64,000 nt of DNA, taken from the NCBI RefSeq assembly GCF_963676685.1, contig NC_092346.1, forward strand, positions 95,655,917-95,719,916, written 5' to 3'. This document shows, in pieces, positions 1 to 11,041 of the stretch; position 1 is the stretch's first letter; every line of letters starts with the position of its first letter. The notes below the pieces were generated by a model. The model saw nothing but the letters and a program-made list of their open reading frames with translations. It was not told where the DNA came from and did no database searches. Position numbers and translations under genes: made by a program. The DNA comes from Mytilus edulis (lineage: Eukaryota > Mollusca > Bivalvia > Mytilida > Mytilidae).

Positions 1-2600
1 CTAAAACGGACAAGCAGTTTATTCTTTAAATTGCTGTCATTGAATATCAAGAGAGAAAATAAATCCCGAAATTGATTTGAAACTTTGATACTCTATAGTT
101 TTCCTGGAAAATATTCACATCCCTCGGTATTAGTGTACTTCCAGTTGCGTATATATTACATGCATGTCGGAACAATTGTGATGATGGCGAATTTCTTCCT
201 TTTTTCGAGAACAATCTAATTGATATATAAATGTCCATAACTTCGATGAGCCAAATAAAGTTATATATCGACCTGTATTTAAATCTCTTCTTCTTCTTCT
301 TTTGGTATACTATAATCTAGATCGTCATTTGATGATTACATACTGTTGGCATACGTGGACTTGTCATTTTACAAAACTTTTACCCCAATTTATGCAAAAT
401 GTATGTTTCTTTCTTATGTTCTATGTATACATGTATATGTTTTAATTTGCTCTAAAGGTCCGTAACTTATAATCCAGGCGTATATAGGAATGGTCGACAA
501 GTGCGTACATTTTTTTAAATCAATATTTCTGGCCTTCACCATTGACAACGGGTATATATTACATTTTACCAAATTTACCCTTGGAAAAAATACGTATATA
601 GATTTTTATTTCATCAAATCTGTTTGGTTTTTTTTTTTTGGTATTATTTATATTTTTATAAATAATTCTTTTCACCAGAAATGTTATTCATAAACAAGCG
701 TATGAGTTTAGTAATATCACTTTCGGACACGCAAGATAGAGATGTATATTATATATATACACCTAATAGTTCAAAATGGAAAGTTATAAGTTATCGGCCG
801 TGTACACTTATCAATACACTAAGAAGTGAAACGATGCATGAATTTGCAAACTCGACAGGAAATCGCTTGAATACCTGGACGTGTCACCTCACACCCCCTA
901 CAATATCTTTGGGAGTAATACCTTTAGCCATGCGGGTGATCAGTGGAGCGAAGATCCTAATTTATTTGAATAAAGTTTATTACATAAAAGAATTATAAAC
1001 TAATTAGATTTCCGAAAACAATTCAAGTTTCACGGAAGACTTATTTATGATTTGAAATTTTGACTTTTTCACTATTAAATTCCTATATTATCAGTCTAAA
1101 AATAACAGATCATGGTTATTTAAAAAAAAAAGAAGAAAATTTTCCGTATCAAGTAAGTTAACTAGTTAACTAGTCGGATAAAACAACCGTACAATTGACG
1201 AGATATCGACACTCAATTACGACTACATCGGGTTACTGTAGTTTTGGTCCTTAGACATATCGTGACTGCAAATCGGAGAAGGTGACAAAATGGCCGACAG
1301 CAGAGAATTGATACTCTAAATTTAAAATCGATGGTGATCTCTTATCTAGCAGAATAAAACTTTAATATCTATGAATTTGAGCATTTTTATACAGAATAAA
1401 CATAATATCAATTTTTGATTTTTTTGCGAAGTTTCCCTTTAAGGAACATCTCAGATTCTTATGATTGTCTTGCTTTAAAAGGTAAAAACGAACAAAGGGA
1501 TTGAACTTAAACAACTTTCCTATAATGTTCTTTCATAATCTTCCTGTTTGATAATTCCCTTGACTTATATGCATGTTTTAAACAACATGGAAAATCAGAA
1601 TTAAGCAGTATTTATATTTAGTATTTTTATAAATTTAGAAACACGTCAGAGGGAATTCCCAGTTTTGATCAAATGCGATAGTTCTCTGAATTCCGATAAA
1701 TCTATTTCTGTCATTTAAGAACTGAAGTGGAGTTTTTCTTATATGTTACCGTTATGAAACTGATATTTGAGATTGTACTTCCATAAAGAAATAGAGAACC
1801 ATCTAGGTCGTTTAATAATCATTTAATATACGTTCTTGCTCCAGGGTTTGTTTTGGAAATTATGCGCATGCGTATAGTTTTCTTGACTTCAAGGGTTTTT
1901 AGATTGAATGGTTGCTCTGGATTCTCCACTCAATTAATTAATTTATAACTCATGGGATCTTTTCTATGTATGTCTGCTATTGAAGGTTATTGTTAATGCA
2001 TAATTTTAAATCATATGCATCATTTAAATTAAAATAAATGTAGTCCTCATCGTAGAACACCCCTTCAGGCGAAATGGAGTTTTCCATATTATCATTTCGA
2101 GTTGTCTCCCTGCCAGAAGTAACTTCCGTGGATTCTGAATCAAAACAACACGTTGAGTATTAGCTCCTTTCTTTCAATAAACGTCGTATTATATTAAAAA
2201 CGATCGCATTTTAAACCGATAAATGTGTACGGAAAGGAGTCATGATCACTGACCCAAAGGAAATTAAATATTTAAAGAGTTAGGAATGGGGTTCCTCCTA
2301 GAATTAACGTAGTAAAATAGGTGATAAGATACGAAGTGAAATACCTTCTCTCAGTCTGAGTTTCAGTGACCGCTGTGGAAGTAAACTTGGAATTGATAGT
2401 ACAAAAATAAAACATAGGCCTGATTACATTGTTCATACACTTTTATCCGTGATTGGCTATTTTGTAACTATTTTAAATGTGCAGATGAATTAGTTTTGAA
2501 AATAATATTATCGAGCTACATCATACATGTATACACGTGTCAATGAAACAACGGCAATCGTATCCCTCAGAGCAATCTGCTCTTTGATTTTTTCCCGCTT
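1..2600. other. Non-coding AT-rich stretch, no gene recognised
   Basis: Only short open frames of 60-105 codons occur here, with no recognisable domain and no convincing splice structure. Runs of T and A and TATA-like microsatellites are common. I see nothing I can name. Confidence 0.5.
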
Positions 2601-2739
2601 TTTAGCTCACCTGGCCCGAAGTAAAATTGTTTATCAGGTCAAGATCTATCTGCCATGGAATTTTCAGATGAATCGGACAACCCGTTGTTGGGTTGCTGCC
2701 CCTGAATCGGTAATTTTAAGGAAATTTTTCTGTTTTTAG
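2601..2739 (+). repeat. Left-end fragment of bivalve dispersed repeat (TAGCTCACCTGG family)
   Basis: The sequence opens with TTTAGCTCACCTGGCC and continues with a stretch on bathing-type motifs such as CCCGTTGTTGGGTTGCTGCC. The same words recur in the long element at 39804-41555. Only the left part and one internal piece are present, so it is a truncated copy. The family is one I recognise from bivalve genomes; its class is not evident here. Confidence 0.7.
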
Positions 2740-4080
2740 TGGAAGAAGACGTCAAGTCTTCTGAAGACTTAAGGGGCTGACCATTGGCATTGAGTCTCCG
2801 TATGCCGCATTCATTTCGTGTATTACAATTTCAAAACAACTTAGATTCCTGACACCGATTTTTACACATGATTAGGCATCTGAATCATTTAATTTGTAAA
2901 TTATGATTGTAAAACAATCACTATCGTAAATATGACCCTTTTATTTATGTAAATTATTAGATTTCATCTCATCCACATGAACGTTATTTGTTTACTTGTA
3001 ACAGGATGTTTTAACTGTAGATATTTGTATTACGCATGCGTGAATTTGGTATCGGGACAACTCGCCCTGTTTACAAGTTCGCCCTTGAAGTTACGAATTT
3101 GCAATCCTGCAGACAAGAAGATTTTGTTTTTATATAAATAAAAAGGATATATAAAGTGTTGTCTTTATTCATGGTTTTCCTTTGTCATGTGAATTAGATG
3201 CCCTTCGTAACATACATGTGAACCTCCCGTTTAGGAGAAAAAACTCCTGTGTATGAAATTTTTCAGACGCCATATTTCATCATTTCTTACTACTGTACGG
3301 GTGTAATTGACACCTGTGTTAAATTTTACCTGAACATCAATGAAGATGTATAATTATATGGCTTCACTTGACAGCTTGGGTGTCAAACATACTGGTAATC
3401 AACGATGTTTACCTCCGGCTAACTGCCGTTTTGTTATCAAAACGATGTGTATTGGGAATATTGAAATACTTTTTTGTTACTTCCCTTTGTTTTATCCTGT
3501 TTTCAGTTATTTTGCTTTTAAAAATGTAAATTGTAAAAAGACTATAAATGATTAATATTTTAATCAAATAATCATAAAAGGATGTTGATTAAATGAATTT
3601 AAATGATTTTGGACAAATAAAAAAATTAAAATTTATAAATTATTTTAGCAATCTAGACCTCCTTTCAAGGATTAAATTGAAGTTTATATCACAATTTTGT
3701 TTTCAACTGTATGTTTTTTGAATTAATTTACGATGTTGCAAATATACATGTGGAGCTTATTTCTTTCTTATTTGTCTATACATTTACAAATGATAAGGAG
3801 ATGAAGACATGAACAAAAATATATACAGATAAGATATATAAATATAATGATTCATTTGCTAGCAGTGAACAATCATTTGTCAAAAACAAAACAAAACAAA
3901 ACAAGAAACAGATTCTTCTTATTATTTTATTTTATTCAAATAGAGAGGCAATAATGGAACTATAAACATTACAATTTGATGGAAATTTGAAGAAAAAACA
4001 CAATTTCTACATCATTTGGTTACATTTATGACAAAATTTATGTCGATAAAAAAACAAGATGTTTTGACCATTCAGTACTT
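2740..4080. other. Non-coding stretch, nothing recognised
   Basis: AT-rich sequence with short open frames only. I see no conserved domain and no repeat structure apart from a short run of AAAAC at about 3884-3902. Confidence 0.45.
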
Positions 4081-4160
4081 AACCCTTTCCTCCATAATGA
4101 CGCTTTTTGACGCCACCCCCTTTACTCCATAATGACGCCTTTTGACGCCTGTGTAGTACC
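4081..4160 (+). repeat. Short direct repeat with TCCATAATGACGC motif
   Basis: Two tandem copies of about 40 bp share TCCATAATGACGC followed by TTTTGACGCC. The word looks like a dispersed motif I associate with mussel genomes, but nothing here shows its function. Confidence 0.55.
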
Positions 4161-4724
4161 TCAGTTGAAACACTTTGACTACAAAGTGTCTGCAGTAGAC
4201 TCAATAAAATTTGTATCCAATATGAAAAGGAATATCATAGGAATATTCTACTTAAATTTTTTTAATGAAATATTTGTTTTTTGCAATGCATTTTAATACT
4301 TTAAAGCCTATTTTCAGCATTTTATTGAAAAATTCTATTTTGTGTTCATTTTTTACAGTGGGTTGTGATGATCTTCCAGTTAGGTTACCCTCATTTGGAG
4401 TGTTGTTCCCAACCTGTTAAAGGTCCATCTTTGTGCATAATTCAAAATTTGAAATTTCAACAAGCATCTAATATTCTTAATCTGGAAAATAAACCCTGGT
4501 CTGCTAGCTTCATGTATATTTTTTCTACCGATTTAATATATAACTAGAATCATGCAAACAGACTTAAGGAAAAGGCATGTAAGTTCATCATACAAATATG
4601 ACACTTTTTCTAGACAATCCAGATCTTGCAAAATACGTCGCTAAAAATTGTAACCTTTAAAATTGTTGTGCAGTAAAAACCCATATGGGAACTTTCAAAA
4701 GTTGGCAGGTATGTAACAAGTCTT

Positions 4725-4985
4725 ACTATTTTTATGCTCCATTTATGGGCAATATGTTTTCTAGTCTGTCCGTCCGTCCTGCTTCTGGTTATAAAGTTTA
4801 TGGTCGAGGTAGTTTTTGATGAAGTTGAAATCCAATCAACTTGAAACTTAGTACACATGTGTTCCTCTTGATATGATCTTCTTAATTACTGCCAAATTAA
4901 AGATTTTACCTAATTTTCATAGTCAACTGAACATAGAAAATGATTGTACGGATGGGAAATCCATGTACTTATGACCTTTTCTTGT
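4725..4985 (+). repeat. Bivalve dispersed repeat (ATTTATGGGC..CTTGAAACTTAGTACACATG)
   Basis: The segment runs from ATGCTCCATTTATGGGC through TTTGATGAAGTTGAAATCC and ACTGAACATAGAAAATGAT to a degenerate GGATGGGAAATCCATGTACT. This order of words is familiar from many bivalve genomic sequences as one dispersed repeat. It is diverged and carries no usable ORF. Confidence 0.65.
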
Positions 4986-5019
4986 TTGAAGAAAAAAAAT
5001 ACATTTTAACGATAATGGA

Positions 5020-5490
5020 ACAAAGCAGCCTGGGTAAGTGGGGCTGCTTTTATTGTAATTCAAGTTACCTTTTATTCACCTTCTTCCACTTCAGAGCTAT
5101 CAGCTCTTTGATTGGTTATTATCTCGAATATTATTATCGATAGAGATAAACTGTAAACAGCAATAATGTTCAGCAAAGTACGATTTACAAATAAGTCAGC
5201 ATGACTGAAATGGTCAATTGACCCCCTAAGGAATTATAGTCCTTTATAGTCAATTTTTAACAATTTTCATAAAATTTGTAAATTTTTATTAACATTTTCC
5301 ACTGAAACTACTGGGCCAAGTTCATTATAGATAGAGATAATTGTAAGCAGCAAGACTGTTCAGTAAAGTAAGATGTACAAACACATCACCATCACCAAAA
5401 CACAATTTTGTCATGAATCCATCTGTGTCCTTTGTTTAATATGCACATAGACGAAGGTGAGCGACACAGGCTCTTAAGAGCCTCTTGTTT
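5020..5490 (+). repeat. Right-end fragment of TAGCTCACCTGG-family repeat
   Basis: This matches the right end of the 39804-41555 element: ATAGAGATAAACTGTAAACAGC, the ATGACTGAAATGGTCAATTG block, CATCACCATCACCAAAACAC, and the terminal AAGGTGAGCGACACAGGCTC followed by AGAGCCTCTTGTTT. It is a truncated copy in the same orientation as the left-end piece at 2601-2739. The two pieces may once have been one insertion, but unrelated sequence of over 2 kb now lies between them. Confidence 0.7.
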
Positions 5491-6382
5491 TGGTTTTAGT
5501 ACCAAATTTAACAACAACAAAATACGGGCTGTCATACTATTGTCCTGACATGTAAATTTTTTGCAGTTTTTAAATCAATTGCAGAAATTTACAAAGAAAA
5601 AAGAATATTTCAGACTTGATGACATGTAAATGTAGCATATAAGATTATGAGTTAAAACACAAAATTTCATACCTTCGTACGTGGAGTAATTCTGCATAGG
5701 GGAAATTCTTTAAGTGAATAGAAATAAAAATATGACTTTAAAATAAATGCATGAAATGAGGTTAATTTGTTAAATTTAAATGATAAATATGATAGAATTA
5801 TTTATTTTACTTTGTTGAATGTTACCCTCATTCCAGATTCTAAATAGAATTAATGAATGGAGTATAAAGTCAATATAAGATAATATTTAAATGGATAATT
5901 TGTAAGAGTTGATTTATCCAAGATCAACAAGATCAAAGAGGTATATGTTGTTATTGATAACAGCTTGTTTAAAGGTATACATAGTACAAAAATGTATATA
6001 TACATGTATATGTTAAGAAATTGAGGGTTCTTCCTTTGTAAGTTTATATCCATTTACAGTTGAAGGGGAGTTTTCCTTATATGTTCAAGATGTTGATGCT
6101 GTTCATTCTATTTTACTAAACCTTTGTTTGCTACAGCTATGAAGATAAGGATGTTAATTTAAGATGTATATATATATACAGAGCAGCTTACAACATGTAC
6201 AATGCAATAGGAATTGAATGATTTCTTGACTATTGTAACATAAATTGGATTTTTTTCCTTTGATGTTTTTATGAAATAATTTACTTAAAAAGTGTGGTGA
6301 GGGAAAACCATGGTATATTATATGCAAATTTATGTTGTACCATACTTTGCTAATTAAATATGCAACTCGACTAGAATCCAAA
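5491..6382. other. Non-coding stretch, nothing recognised
   Basis: AT-rich, with short TATATA microsatellite tracts near 5993-6010 and 6164-6178. No gene or domain is visible. Confidence 0.45.
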
Positions 6383-6472
6383 GGAAAAAAGGCGGAGCTT
6401 TAGCCATGGTATACATTTTGTAACATATTCATGTTCATGTTATTCCATGGCTGAAGCTCCACCTTTCTTTTT
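6383..6472. repeat. Inverted repeat / hairpin, about 27-bp arms
   Basis: The left arm at 6383-6409 contains GGCGGAGCTTTAGCCATGG. The right arm at 6445-6472 contains its near reverse complement CCATGGCTGAAGCTCCACC, followed by a T tract that pairs with the A tract in the left arm. The spacer is about 35 bp. It may be the remnant of a small foldback or MITE element. Confidence 0.7.
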
Positions 6473-6475
6473 TTT

Positions 6476-7570
6476 TTTTAAATGTATCCGCCTCTAAAAT
6501 ATTTAGGAAGCTGTAAAACATACTAAAAGGTCAAGATCTTCATTTGTTTTCATTTTATAAGAAAAGGCAATAAATTATGTGTACCACATTTCAAGAAACC
6601 CTTTTCAAACTATATAGGATTGTTACGAATTTCCTTAATTTTGGAAACAATTACTAAGTGTTTCTTCTTTCAGTTTTGAAAAAAATAAAATGTAAAACTA
6701 TCATTTCCTTTGCGAAAATGCAATTAAATTTCGATTTAAAAAGGGGGGTATCTATACAAAAAGGAATAAATATCGGCTACAAATATCTGTGAAAAAACAT
6801 GATAAGGGGACGTACACTATCTACGCCCCTGGATCCGCCACCGTTAAAATATTGTTTTATCATTAAAATTGTGTTTTAATAAATAATCTAATAAAATAAC
6901 GGAAGAAAAGCATTTTTCAATTAGATGAAAATTCTGTAAAATATGATTAATTTGTATGATACATTGAAAACAAAAAAAAAACCAATTCTTACCGTCATTA
7001 GAATAATTATTTAATCCTTGTCGTGGAATCCGACATTTTTGTTTACCTCAGTCTGATGACATTATGAAATTACCTGCGCCTACAATCATACACGGGGCGC
7101 AAAACTAAATCCGACATTTTCTTTACTTTCTGCAAATTCAGGGGTTCTATTATATGAAATATACAGACGATCATACACAAAGCGCAAAAGTGACTGGCTT
7201 GCGCGAGCTTCCATTTCATTGGATAAAACTGTAACGTGATCAATTTCCAGTCTTGAAGCTGTCAATCATTTTATTTATATTACAAATTTTATATACCATG
7301 TGTCTTACTCATTAACATATTTAAACAAACGAACCCGAAGGATAACCATGGTATATATAGTACTTAAAATATGCTAGAAGTGACAGTTCTTGAATTTTAA
7401 GGAAATATGCAAAGAAAGCACTGCAAGTTCCTCAGCAAAGCTGTTTCTGACTTGCATGTACATCATGTACTTTAAAAATTTATAGAAAAGGACATCTTGA
7501 ATTAAAGCCTGCTGTCAAAATTTATTTAAATTGATGCCTCATGAACTTGAATTGCTTTGTTTGCACCTGT
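6476..7570. other. Non-coding stretch, weak internal duplication
   Basis: No gene is seen. Two related pieces of roughly 60-100 bp (about 7025-7100 and 7101-7180) share ATCCGACATTTT and ACAATCATACAC / CGATCATACACA, which suggests a decayed local duplication. Confidence 0.4.
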
Positions 7571-9861
7571 TTAATGATTTGTTTCTGTGCCTCACACAAC
7601 TAGAGACACGAAAGAGCATTTAATGTTTAATGATTTGTTTCTGTGCCTCACACAACTAGAGACACGAAAAAGCATTTAATGTTTAATGTTTTGTTTCTGT
7701 GCCTCACACAACTAGAGACATGAAAGAGCATTTAATGTTTAATGTTTTGTTTCTGTGCCTCACACAACTAGAGACAGGAAAGAGCATTTAATGTTAAATG
7801 ATTTGTTTCTGTGTCTCACACAACTAGAGACACGAAAGAGCATTTAATGTTAAATGATTTGTTTCTGTGCCTCACACAACTAGAGACACGAAAGAGCATT
7901 TAATGTTTAATGATTTGTTTCTGTGCCTCACACAACTAGAGACACGAAAGAGCATTTAATGTTTAATGATTTGTTTCTGTGCCTCACACAACTAGAGACA
8001 CGAAAGAGCATTTAATGTTTAATGATTTGTTTCTGTGCCTCACACAACTAGAGACAGGAAAGAGCATTTAATGTTTAATGTTTTGTTTCTGTGCCTCACA
8101 CAACTAGAGACACGAAAGAGCATTTAATGTTTAATGATTTGTTTCTGTGTCTCACACAACTAGAGACATGAAAGAGCATTTAATGTTTAATGATTTGTTT
8201 CTGTGCCTCACACAACTAGAGACACGAAAGAGCATTTAATGTTTAATGATTTGTTTCTGTGCCTCACACAACTAGAGACACGAAAGAGCATTTAATGTTT
8301 AATGATTTGTTTCTGTGCCTCACACAACTAGAGACAGGAAAGAGCATTTAATGTTTAATGTTTTGTTTCTGTGCCTCACACAACTAGAGACACGAAAGAG
8401 CATTTAATGTTTAATGATTTGTTTCTGTGCCTCACACAACTAGAGACACGAAAGAGCATTTAATGTTTAATGTTTTGTTTCTGTGCCTCACACAACTAGA
8501 GACATGAAAGAGCATTTAATGTTTAATGTTTTGTTTCTGTGCCTCACACAACTAGAGACAGGAAAGAGCATTTAATGTTAAATGATTTGTTTCTGTGTCT
8601 CACACAACTAGAGACACGAAAGAGCATTTAATGTTTAATGATTTGTTTCTGTGTCTCACACAACTAGAGACATGAAAGAGCATTTAATGTTTAATGATTT
8701 GTTTCTGTGCCTCACACAACTAGAGACACGAAAGAGCATTTAATGTTTAATGATTTGTTTCTGTGCCTCACACAACTAGAGACACGAAAGAGCATTTAAT
8801 GTTTAATGATTTGTTTCTGTGCCTCACACAACTAGAGACAGGAAAGAGCATTTAATGTTTAATGTTTTGTTTCTGTGCCTCACACAACTAGAGACACGAA
8901 AGAGCATTTAATGTTTAATGATTTGTTTCTGTGCCTCACACAACTAGAGACACGAAAGAGCATTTAATGTTTAATGTTTTGTTTCTGTGCCTCACACAAC
9001 TAGAGACACGAAAGAGCATTTAATGTTTAATGTTTTGTTTCTGTGCCTCACACAACTAGAGACACGAAAGAGCATTTAATGTTTAATGATTTGTTTCTGT
9101 GCCTCACACAACTAGAGACACGAAAGAGCATTTAATGTTTAATGATTTGTTTCTGTGCCTCACACAACTAGAGACACGAAAGAGCATTTAATGTTTAATG
9201 ATTTGTTTCTGTGCCTCACACAACTAGAGACACGAAAGAGCATTTAATGTTTAATGTTTTGTTTCTGTGCCTCACACAACTAGAGACACGAAAGAGCATT
9301 TAATGTTTAATGTTTTGTTTCTGTGCCTCACACAACTAGAGACACGAAAGAGCATTTAATGTTTAATGTTTTGTTTCTGTGCCTCACACAACTAGAGACA
9401 AGAAAGAGCATTTAATGTTTAATGTTTTGTTTCTGTGCCTCACACAACTAGAGACATGAAAGAGCATTTAATGTTTAATGATTTGTTTCTGTGCCTCACA
9501 CAACTAGAGACACGAAAGAGCATTTAATGTTTAATGATTTGTTTCTGTGCCTCACACAACTAGAGACATGAAAGAGCATTTAATGTTTAATGATTTGTTT
9601 CTGTGCCTCACACAACTAGAGACACGAAAGAGCATTTAATGTTTAATGTTTTGTTTCTGTGCCTCACACAACTAGAGACATGAAAGAGCATTTAATGTTT
9701 AATGATTTGTTTCTGTGCCTCACACAACTAGAGACACGAAAGAGCATTTAATGTTTAATGATTTGTTTCTGTGCCTCACACAACTAGAGACATGAAAAAG
9801 CATTTAATGTTTAATGTTTTGTTTCTGTGCCTCACACAACTAGAGACATGAAAGAGCATTT
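7571..9861 (+). repeat. Satellite array, 56-bp unit, about 41 copies
   Basis: Head-to-tail copies of a 56-bp unit contain TTTGTTTCTGTGCCTCACAC and AACTAGAGACACGAAAGAGC. Units are very similar; recurring variants are GACATG/GACACG/GACAGG, TTAAATG/TTTAATG and GTGTCTC/GTGCCTC. The same series of variants recurs at a spacing of about 784 bp (14 units), for example the TTAAATG plus GTGTCTC unit at about 7790 and 8574. This indicates a higher-order repeat. The array ends cleanly at GAGCATTT followed by GGTATATCC. Confidence 0.95.
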
Positions 9862-11041
9862 GGTATATCCACATTCCTCATCATAGGCAAAAATAAAATT
9901 CATGACACAAATCTTTATTTTGTTGATCTTGTATAGCTTATCATTTAGTCCGTTTAGTTTCTCTCTATCTTATTAGTTTGTGCTCAAAACACAAAAAAGG
10001 GTAAAAAAAATCCTAAATTAAGGGCTATCACTTCTATCATGTCTATAAAGAGTGACAGTATACTAACTATATCAGCACTTTAGACTTGTTAATAGGTCTT
10101 GTCCTGGTAATGACTTATACGACCACAAAAATTAAAAAAATTATGTTGATATATTGGTATCACTTCGTTCGTAGACGGATGGTTTCCAGAAATTAACTAT
10201 ATTTCTCAAAATTTTTCTCAAAATTTCAGATATCAGAAAATTAAAAAGAAAATTTCGTTGGGTTAATGCCACAACCAAATAACTGAAAATATAGCATTTT
10301 TCAGACGGCATGTTTTTAAGTTTTATGGGTACTTTAAAAGTTATTACATGTAAATAAATGATTTTGTATTTCAGTTTCAATGTTTACTAACAAATTATCA
10401 AATACATAAGAACAAAATAAGTAAGACAATTGATTTATTGCTTCAAATTGATTGAGACATAATAAAACATAGTATAACATTGAAAACACAATTGCCAAAA
10501 CCAAGTTACGGGTGATACAGTATTGATGCAATTAAATATCCATGTTTAAAAATATGGTATGATAGTACCATAACACGGTAAGTACCATTATGACCTTTTG
10601 GCTGTTACGTTAAATATGAAAAAAATGCTGGTAGTAGTGCCTTAATCATTTAACAGAAGATAATTGTTTTTGACATATCAAAATTTATCTTATCAAACAA
10701 TAATTTGTATGACAGAATACAATAACAGGCATTATGTTTTTTTGGCATTACAAACAAATTTGTTTATTTTTTACAAAATATGCCATAACCTGTTATAAAG
10801 AAATAACTTATGTTGGCAATTAAAATTTATCATTATTTTATCTTAAAAATAAAGACCACAACGCAATATCCAATATAAGATAATCAATTAATGAATTGAA
10901 ACAAACATCATTATTGATATATTGATAGAAATATCGTTAAACAATATGTAAATTTGTAAGATATTTTTGTAAGAATTACTGAATTGACTATATTGATCAG
11001 AATTTTTAAAATGTTAAAGCTTGAAGCATATATGCAATCTA
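9862..11041. other. Non-coding stretch downstream of the 11-13 kb gene
   Basis: This is the 3' flank of the minus-strand gene. A plus-strand TTTATT near 10762 reads AATAAA on the minus strand, about 280 nt after the stop, and is a possible polyadenylation signal. No other gene is visible. A short palindrome-like cluster around 10554-10590 (ATGGTATGATAGTACCAT) is of unknown meaning. Confidence 0.4.

Noticed and set aside
4610-4858. 82-codon minus-strand open frame
   Set aside because: It falls within a recognised bivalve dispersed repeat and has no domain.
7571-9861. Possible CRISPR-like array (56-bp repeats)
   Set aside because: There are no unique spacers; whole units repeat, so it is a satellite, and the host is a eukaryote.
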